Assembly (NCBI GenBank): GCA_000697455.1
Contig: JNET01031415.1
Coordinates: forward strand, 1-15,094
Origin: Basidiobolus heterosporus B8920
Taxonomy: Eukaryota > Basidiobolomycota > Basidiobolomycetes > Basidiobolales > Basidiobolaceae
Direction of reading: 5' to 3'
DNA: 15,094 nt
The notes beneath the pieces are model-generated. The model saw only the letters and a list, made by a program, of their open reading frames with translations. It made no database searches and had not been told where the DNA came from. This document shows, piece after piece, positions 8,367 through 15,094 of this stretch (positions are counted from its first letter, which is position 1; each line of letters starts with the position of its first letter). The position numbers and the translations under genes were made by a program.

Positions 8367-10490
8367 CTGTGAAATTGAGGCTTGGTAGGTCGGCAGAGGC
8401 TAAGCCACCGATGCTCACGTTATGATCCAGATGATGTTATAATAGTTAGCATAGCCTTGGGTTGTTGGAATACCTAAACTTTCTAAGATTGCACCAGATG
8501 CAATGGTCAAATATTACTCATAATCACATCAAAGGTGCAATGCTAAGCCACCATTAATGCGCCAAGTACCTAATAAATAAATTGTTCAACCAAGTTATTG
8601 TTCCTTTTCGTCTAAGAATTGAACTGCTTGATACGATGAGAATATTCATTTTGTCTCAATATATCAAGAGTGAAAAATACTGGAGTCAAATGATATATTC
8701 GTAAGATCATTTTAAGGTTTATATATTAAATACATCAATGGCTCTCTAACTATTTACACCGCTGTATGTGTCTTACTCTTACTATAACTATAAGGAGGTG
8801 ATACATGTGAACAACCTGGACACTGTTAACCTAGTAACGGAAAGGGGCTAAATAGCGCGCATCAAGCAGGACCTTATCTGCTGGTAGAAAGTGATACTTG
8901 TGCCAAGGAAGGAGGCTCAAAATACTTTTACAACCTCTAATTTCTTTTCGGTAACAGTAGCCCTAACCCCATTTCAGAATACATGGTATCTATTGTGGAG
9001 GTTGAATGTGTCACGAATTGCCCTTTTGTTATACGACGCTTGATAATACTGATTTATAAGACTATACATATAGGGAATTCTGTTGAAGATGTAATGTGAA
9101 GCAAAAGACTCATACTACGCGTTTGCAAGCAGGCGCTTGGAGTGTGCACACAAGAATGGCACTGTTTAGACGTAGATTTTAACTTCATAGTCAACTGCAC
9201 ACCACGATATAGCATGTATATCTGTGTGTTACTCTTCCTGCTGTAGTATTATAGGATTTATTGCGAATGTTTCCGTTTCCATGATTGATCGCATCATTTT
9301 GAATGCAAAATATGGAATGACCTAAATGGTGCTGATCTAAATTGGACTTACCTCGACGACTCGTAGCGTGTTTTTTACATACATAAAGAACAATGTTCAC
9401 TACCAATGAAGCAAACTTTATTGGTAAAACTATACCACATGAAAAGTGTAGGGGTATACAAAGTACTACACCGGTACAGTTCAGACAATTGTGCTAATGG
9501 AACATCAATATTTGCACACTTACTGTCATACACAAACTTTAACATCAAAATCTTGCAGTATCATTTTCATATTTCGACTAGGCAGTATAATTTTAAGAAT
9601 ATGCCTTTCACGTATAGATTTATTAATTGTAAGGTTAACATTTATACATTTGCGATAAAGCAATGTGTGGCTGAGCTATGAGTAGTGCATGAACGCTAAA
9701 CTATGCGTGATTACAGCACAGCTCCTTGCATTCGCCGTACATTCAGGGAATGCATTCCCCAGCCCCCTACACTTTTTTCTTTCCTAACACCTCTAGCCTT
9801 TACCATAACGAATTACCCCTAATCCTCGGTGCGATATATATTTAGCCAACAATATCCAAATTGGCATGATTTAGAATGGTTTATAGTAGCATTTGTTCAA
9901 GTGAAACCCCGATGCCTTCTTTATTCTCAGACTAGAGATAATAAAAGTTCAATGACCGTTCATTAAAATCCTGGCTAGATCTATTTTCCGGCATAGATTT
10001 CGGTATGTTCCTCGATCTACATACATCCGTTTCAAGCATCATGGCTGTGTGCATACACCCAACGTTACCTGGATGCTTTTCTAATACCCGCTAAAAATAG
10101 CCATGTGCCAGACGCTTGATCCACTCCCTAGATATATCAAGCTACCAATCAATGGTGTGCGATATGGTGCGCCGTATTTATATTTATCAGTTGCGCTAGG
10201 TTTGTACTTAAATGAATACAAATACTGGACCATTGGATAGTCTTTCCCCTATGACATCATCACTACATCATATGAAAAATGCGAAAGGGACAGTCCAGTG
10301 TTTGTGTAGCGTTGTTCTAATCATAATCTGAATCCGTATACTTATATTCTAGTCAACTCTATCGCTGAAACTTTTCTTCTCTAATCTAGTAATACAACCA
10401 ACCAGCTATTCCGTATAGGTTTGCGAATAGCCAGCTTTTGAGAACGATCCTTCTTGACCATACCACCCATTTGTATAGTCTTTACTTTAA
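8367..10490. other. Long intergenic region between the divergent genes
   Basis: About 2.1 kb separates the promoter of the repeat-protein gene from the open frame of the kinase. Short open frames at 9191-9406 (minus, 71 codons) and 9406-9681 (plus, 91 codons) have no recognisable domain and look like chance. A short motif GCTAAGCCACC recurs at about 8399 and 8543. No tRNA, rRNA or transposon was recognised. Upstream regulatory sequence of both genes should lie here. Confidence 0.45.
10230..10260. promoter_or_regulatory. Possible CCAAT, STRE and CRE-like cluster upstream of the kinase gene
   Basis: Within 31 bp lie CCATTGG (10230-10236, a CCAAT box on the minus strand), CCCCT (10246-10250, the stress response element core) and TGACATCA (10252-10259, one mismatch from the CRE/ATF site TGACGTCA). 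These are about 365-395 bp before the kinase ATG. Fungal stress regulators bind such motifs, which would suit a stress-sensor gene. All are short and any one is expected by chance. Confidence 0.25.
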
Positions 10491-10622
10491 TACCCGCATA
10501 TTCTCCTTCCTTTACATCGAGTATTTTTACGCCACTTTCTGACCTCACTAGGCCGTTTCGTTTTCTGTTTGAATTATACTGGTTCTGGGCCTGGAGCAGA
10601 CATTACCGGTTCAACTGCGATC

Positions 10623-13600
10623 ATGTCGACCGCTTTTATGAGATATCTAGGTGACGCTTTACTTTCCCCAAGCTCAACTGATCCTAGAAACTACCATTGC
10701 TCCTCAAGCTATGATCTAACAGCTGATGAAAAACGTATAGAAGAAGCGTTGCAACAAGTACTATTTCGGCAGTTCTTTTTGGAGCAAGAGTTAAAGAAGT
10801 ATCAGTATCACAACAACGAACGCCTAACTGAAGAATTCACCTATCTACATTTAGACACGACCAAAAATAACCATAATTTCGAGAAATATCCATACTCAAC
10901 TATATCCAAAGAAACATGTATCCCTCAGAAAGGCAGTAAAATCGCACCTGGTTTGGCTCAAGAGCATACCATGTCCGACGCACTTAATTTATACCTATCA
11001 CACCCTATATCTCCTTTACCAGATCATACACCCCCACAATCGTCAGAGAAATCCTTGTCTACTTTTACCTCAGCTTCAGGTGAAGAATATGATAGTGATA
11101 CTGACATACATCTCACGAACAACAGAATAGAGAGCATTTGTGTAGATGAATGTACCGATGTTATTTTAGCCATAACCAAGGGTGATCTTTCGAAAAGAGT
11201 CACCTCAACCTCCTGTACTGGATCTGCTCTAGCTTTAAAAGAAGCTGTCAACGACATGGCAGATCGATTAGTGGAGTTGAGCCTGGAAATTTTGCATATT
11301 GGAAAGGAGGAACCTTACCAAGGCCAAGGCCCGACTCAGGAATGGAGTGGATCTTGGAAAGATATGCTTCTAAGTTTAGATCTCTTGGCCTCAAGTCGCC
11401 TCGAAGAAATTCAAGATATCTCTCGGGTCTGCACGGCCGTCTCTCATGGGGATCTATCCCAGAAGGTCGTAGCCAACGCTAAAGGGGAGGCCTTGGTCTT
11501 GAAGAATGTGATTAACACTATGGTTGATCAACTAAACTGTTTTGCCTCTGAGGTGGCCCGAGTCTCTCATGAGGTCGGCGTAGAAGGGAAACTTAGTAAG
11601 CGTGTAGAAGTCTTTGGTACACAAGGAATGTGGAAATCATTGACTAGCGACATCAATCTCATGGCCTCTAATTTATCAAACCAAGTCCGGGACATTACCC
11701 ACGTGAGTAAATCGATAGCGCAAGGGGATTTTTCGAGAAAAATCACTGTGGATGCCAATGGAGAAATACTCGATTTAAAGAATATTATCAACGCTACGGT
11801 AGTGAAGTTAGGGGCATTCGTATCTGAGGTAACAAGGGTTGCCTACGAAGTAGGAATCGAAGGAAAGCTCGGAGGTCAAGTTGTTGTTGAAGGTATCGGA
11901 GGTGCGTGGAAGGATATGGCTGACAACGTCAACTTAATGGTATCCAATCTTACTGCACAAGCCAGGGATGTCGCTAGGGTGAGTAAAGCTATAGCGGTTG
12001 GTGATCTGTCGAAAAAGATTACCGTGGATGTTGGAGGAGAGATCAATGACCTCAAAGTCACCATTAACACCATGGTGGACAAATTACAAACATTTGTGTC
12101 CGAGGTGACTAGAGTTACGCGTGAGGTTGGGACTGAGTGGAAGTTAGGAGGTCAAGCCATTGCCATAGATGTTGCCGGAACGTGGAAGGAACTAACTGAG
12201 AATATCAATATGATGGCTTGTAATGTTACCAGCCAAGTCCGAGACATCGTTAGTGTAAGTAAAGCCTTTGCTACTGGTGATCTGTCGAAAAAGGTATCAG
12301 TGAACGTCCAGGGGGAAATCCTCGATCTAAAATTGACCATCAACTCCATAGTTGATCAACTGAGGACACTTACGGACGAGGTCCACAGAGTAGCCAAAGA
12401 GATCGGAATTGAAGGGAAACTCGGGAGTCAGGCTATTGTTCAAAATGTAGGCGGTACCTGGAGGGATCTGACTGACAATATCAATATGATGACTTTGAAC
12501 CTGACCGACCAGATCCGGGATATCGCTTATGTCAATCGGACAATAGCAACCGGGGATTTCTCCAAAAAAGTGACGATCGATGTTGAAGGGGACATGTTAG
12601 ATTTGAAAAACAACATCAATACAATTGTCGATCAACTCCAGACGTTTAAGGCAGAGGTGGCGAAAATGTCGTTCGAGACAGGCACTCAAGGAAGGCTCGG
12701 CGGACAAATGGAGATGAATGATGCTTCTGGTGACTGGGGAGAGTTGGTAGAAAATGTCAATGTGTTGTCTACAAATCTGACTGATCAGGTACGTTCTCTT
12801 ACCGCTGTAACAACCGCTGTAGCATGCGGAGACCTTTCCAAAAAGGTTACTCTGGAGGCAAAGGGAGAAGTAAATGAATTGAAGGTAGCAGTCAACTCAA
12901 TGGTTGATCAACTTCATGGCATTGCCTCGGAGGTGAAACGAGTTACACATGAGATTGGCACAGAAGGGAAATTAGGTGGTCAAGCTGCAGTTCAGGGCGT
13001 GGAAGGTACTTGGAAAGAATTAACCGACAATGTGAATATCATGGCTGCCAATGTGACCAAACAAGTCCGGGACATTGCCAACGTTAGTAAAGCGGTCACA
13101 CGTGGAGATCTGTCGAAGAAAGTTACAGCTCATATGCAAGGAGAAATCCTTGGACTTAAGGACACCATCAATAACATGGTGGATCAACTTCATGCTTTCT
13201 ATGTGGAGGTTAACCAAATCTCGTTAGAGGCGGAAACAGATAGTGGCCTTGAAGAACAGGACCTAGCCGACACCCCTGGCAGTTTTGAATCTTGTGCCGT
13301 CAGTATTGAAGCGATGTCAACTGATCTAATCCACCAGATGGAACTTATTATCGGTCATTCTTATCAGGAGAACTCTAGCACTGCAGAAGAGGTTGTGAAA
13401 TTGAAGAGCATTGCTTACTCCATGATCAATCAGCTCCAGATATTTACGATAGAGAGTCCTAGCGAAAGTCCAGTGATTCTAGAAAATGGAATTCAGTGTC
13501 TCTCAAACAACTATTGCCCAGTTAGCCACAGAATCATAGCCAATACTCTAGTGAATCAACTGAATCAATTTGTCGAAGAACTAGATCACTTGGACGATAT

Positions 13601-15094
13601 AACAAACGAGCAGAATGTATCGAAGGATCTAGAGAATCTGTTGCTCGAAATAGTTAGTAACATTCGTATATCCGTGGACCACCTGATCACACAAGTGAAG
13701 GATCCCTCCAATGATTGCGCAACCCAGTATTTCAAAGAAAAGGCGAACAAGGCAGATTCCCTCAAGGGTAAAATTAACGAGATGATACACAACGTGAGGG
13801 AGAGCGTCCGAAAGAGCCATGAAGCCAGAAAAACTGCAGAGCTGGCGAATCGTTCGAAAAGTGATTTTCTTGCAAACATGTCCCATGAAATCCGAACCCC
13901 GATGAATGGGATCATTGGGATGACTGAACTTGCGCTCGAAGCAGAACTAACCAGACAACAGCGGGAGAACCTGACGATTGTCAGCCAACTCGCAAGCACA
14001 TTGCTTAGTATTATCAATGATATTCTGGATATCTCCAAGATCGAAGCTGGCAAGCTAATGATCGAACAGATCCCATTCTCTTTAAGAAATGATATTTTCA
14101 GCGTGATGAAATCGCTAAGTGCCAAGGCGGACCAGAAGAAGATCGATCTTATCTATAACATTGATGGAGATATCCCAGATGAACTTGTTGGTGATCCACT
14201 AAGGATTTGCCAAATCATTACCAACCTAGTGGGCAATGCGATCAAGTTTACTGCTAAAGGCCATGTGGCCTTGCATGTTTCAATCAACAAGAGAACATCA
14301 CGAAAAGTTGGCTTAACCTTTTGTGTGAGCGACAGTGGCATCGGCATCCAAGAGGATAAGCTTCACTTGATTTTCGATTCATTTTCACAGGCTGACATGT
14401 CCACGACCCGAAAATTCGGGGGCTCTGGGCTTGGGCTATCGATCTCTAAGCAACTTACTCAACTCATGGGAGGAGACTTGTGGGTCGAGAGTGTATTCGG
14501 TGAAGGGAGCCAATTTTACTTCTCCGTGGAGTTTCCCATTGGCAAAATGGCATTGGAACAGATAGAGAAGAGCATTGCTTCCTTCAACAACAAGAAGATC
14601 TTACTTTTAAATACCTGCGAACACCCAGGAAGTTCGAATATCCTCGGAATGCTGCAGCAACTTCAATTGAAGCCAGTGAGAATCACCACCCTTCAAGAGC
14701 TCCGGAATATTACTCCACTCAACTCCAATGCCCCCTTGTTTGATGCGGTTATAGCTGATGATTGTGCTACTGTCAGAAAGATACGTCAAAACTTGAACTT
14801 CCGTAATATACCCGTGATCTTACTTGCTGTTGGGAGAGAGATCAAACTGAAAATGAAGGATTGCATCGACCTACGTATTGCGTCGTGTATGAAAGCCCCA
14901 GTGAATCTCCTAGAGTTGGCCAATGCACTTGCGCCTGCTCTAGAGTCAAATACACTTCTATCGAGGGAAGGAAATATCCGAAGAATGAAAATCTTGCTTG
15001 CTGAAGACAACCAAGTGAACCAGAAACTAGCAGTTAGAATCTTAGAGAAACACAAGCATGAGGTCACCACTGTATCTAATGGACTTCTTGCGGT
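10623..15094 (+). CDS. nik1: Group III (Nik1/Os-1 type) hybrid histidine kinase, 3' end outside window
   Basis: 1490 codons are visible without a stop or evident intron. The start is the first in-frame ATG after a stop at 10488-10490 and has A at -3. Residues 1-170 form a polar lead with a helical stretch at about 35-66. Residues 176-864 hold eight GD-type HAMP units alternating with divergent GKLGGQ-type HAMPs; 865-1055 is a degenerate linker; a short helix ([15 protein letters not shown]) leads to HisKA at about 1078-1143, with phosphorylatable His1088 in [15 protein letters not shown]. The ATPase domain (about 1188-1305) shows N box [13 protein letters not shown]1 SDSGIGI, F box IFDSFSQAD and G2 GGSGLGLS. 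Residues 1325-1441 are a receiver-like domain without a normal phosphorylation site, typical of this family, and 1456 onward ([15 protein letters not shown]) begins the true receiver, whose Asp lies past the window. There is no membrane segment or signal, so it should be cytoplasmic. In known fungi the family senses osmotic and fungicide stress through a phosphorelay to the HOG MAP kinase. Confidence 0.97.
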   Translation, partial: MSTAFMRYLGDALLSPSSTDPRNYHCSSSYDLTADEKRIEEALQQVLFRQFFLEQELKKYQYHNNERLTEEFTYLHLDTTKNNHNFEKYPYSTISKETCIPQKGSKIAPGLAQEHTMSDALNLYLSHPISPLPDHTPPQSSEKSLSTFTSASGEEYDSDTDIHLTNNRIESICVDECTDVILAITKGDLSKRVTSTSCTGSALALKEAVNDMADRLVELSLEILHIGKEEPYQGQGPTQEWSGSWKDMLLSLDLLASSRLEEIQDISRVCTAVSHGDLSQKVVANAKGEALVLKNVINTMVDQLNCFASEVARVSHEVGVEGKLSKRVEVFGTQGMWKSLTSDINLMASNLSNQVRDITHVSKSIAQGDFSRKITVDANGEILDLKNIINATVVKLGAFVSEVTRVAYEVGIEGKLGGQVVVEGIGGAWKDMADNVNLMVSNLTAQARDVARVSKAIAVGDLSKKITVDVGGEINDLKVTINTMVDKLQTFVSEVTRVTREVGTEWKLGGQAIAIDVAGTWKELTENINMMACNVTSQVRDIVSVSKAFATGDLSKKVSVNVQGEILDLKLTINSIVDQLRTLTDEVHRVAKEIGIEGKLGSQAIVQNVGGTWRDLTDNINMMTLNLTDQIRDIAYVNRTIATGDFSKKVTIDVEGDMLDLKNNINTIVDQLQTFKAEVAKMSFETGTQGRLGGQMEMNDASGDWGELVENVNVLSTNLTDQVRSLTAVTTAVACGDLSKKVTLEAKGEVNELKVAVNSMVDQLHGIASEVKRVTHEIGTEGKLGGQAAVQGVEGTWKELTDNVNIMAANVTKQVRDIANVSKAVTRGDLSKKVTAHMQGEILGLKDTINNMVDQLHAFYVEVNQISLEAETDSGLEEQDLADTPGSFESCAVSIEAMSTDLIHQMELIIGHSYQENSSTAEEVVKLKSIAYSMINQLQIFTIESPSESPVILENGIQCLSNNYCPVSHRIIANTLVNQLNQFVEELDHLDDITNEQNVSKDLENLLLEIVSNIRISVDHLITQVKDPSNDCATQYFKEKANKADSLKGKINEMIHNVRESVRKSHEARKTAELANRSKSDFLANMSHEIRTPMNGIIGMTELALEAELTRQQRENLTIVSQLASTLLSIINDILDISKIEAGKLMIEQIPFSLRNDIFSVMKSLSAKADQKKIDLIYNIDGDIPDELVGDPLRICQIITNLVGNAIKFTAKGHVALHVSINKRTSRKVGLTFCVSDSGIGIQEDKLHLIFDSFSQADMSTTRKFGGSGLGLSISKQLTQLMGGDLWVESVFGEGSQFYFSVEFPIGKMALEQIEKSIASFNNKKILLLNTCEHPGSSNILGMLQQLQLKPVRITTLQELRNITPLNSNAPLFDAVIADDCATVRKIRQNLNFRNIPVILLAVGREIKLKMKDCIDLRIASCMKAPVNLLELANALAPALESNTLLSREGNIRRMKILLAEDNQVNQKLAVRILEKHKHEVTTVSNGLLA
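11148..13214 (+). repeat. Poly-HAMP array: eight GD units at 92-residue period
   Basis: The glycine of the GD(L/F)S motif falls at residues 187, 276, 368, 460, 552, 644, 736 and 828. The first interval is 89 residues and all six others after unit 2 are exactly 92 (276 bp). Each period pairs a canonical HAMP (VSKAIAxGDLSKK with [12 protein letters not shown]) with a divergent HAMP ([11 protein letters not shown], GTWKxLTDNVN, QVRDI). Well-kept divergent partners follow units 2-7; those after units 1 and 8 are degraded. DNA copies are clearly diverged, so the repeats are old and maintained as protein. Confidence 0.9.

Noticed and set aside
8791-8807. AAGGAGGTGATACATG, which looks like a bacterial ribosome binding site followed by ATG
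   Set aside because: The ATG is followed at once by TGA and the surrounding sequence and genes are eukaryotic. It is a coincidental match.
9191-9681. Two back-to-back short open frames in the long intergenic region
   Set aside because: Low-complexity composition for the AT-rich context, no domain, no repeat of either elsewhere in the window and no convincing promoter.
10454-10654. A 66-codon plus-strand frame just before and overlapping the kinase start
   Set aside because: It is in a different frame from the kinase and has no recognisable content. It could at most be an upstream open frame, but there is no evidence for the transcript reaching it.
11024-15070. Several minus-strand open frames opposite the kinase gene
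   Set aside because: They are antisense shadows of the kinase frame, and several repeat with its 276-bp HAMP period.

Overview
The window looks like gene-poor, repeat-rich nuclear DNA of a filamentous fungus. The main reason is the gene that runs off the right edge: a group III (Nik1/Os-1 type) hybrid histidine kinase, a fungal family. It is intronless over the 4.47 kb visible. The TATA and AATAAA signals, AT-rich intergenic DNA and Ty1/copia-type LTR debris are also eukaryotic and compatible with a fungus. I cannot name the phylum or species; the unusually long poly-HAMP region and the transposon load would suit an early-diverging lineage, but that is a guess.

Layout. 1-960: no supported gene. 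960-2100: two diverged direct copies of a ~0.27 kb block (1004-1267 and 1683-1950), each about 41 bp downstream of a TATA box and each containing AATAAA near its 3' end; they could be a pair of small transcription units or ends of an old element. 2101-2882: nothing recognisable. 2883-6890: a graveyard of Ty1/copia-type LTR retrotransposon pieces in both orientations, including one clean solo LTR with a 5-bp target duplication inside an older related LTR fragment, a minus-strand integrase/reverse transcriptase relic, and a pair of inverted relic arms. 7257-8288 (minus): an intact 343-residue protein made almost wholly of eleven ~31-residue Tyr/Arg/Glu/Gln-rich units, with its own TATA box and poly(A) signal. 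8367-10490: about 2.1 kb without a supported gene. 10623-end (plus): the hybrid histidine kinase, cut by the window in its receiver domain.

Function. The kinase is the only gene whose job can be assigned: a cytoplasmic sensor expected to feed a phosphorelay controlling the HOG-type stress MAP kinase pathway. It has eight canonical HAMP units at a fixed 92-residue spacing, more than the five or six usually described for this family. The repeat protein is a separate transcription unit; nothing here links it to the kinase beyond being its nearest left-hand neighbour, divergently oriented with 2.3 kb between the start codons.
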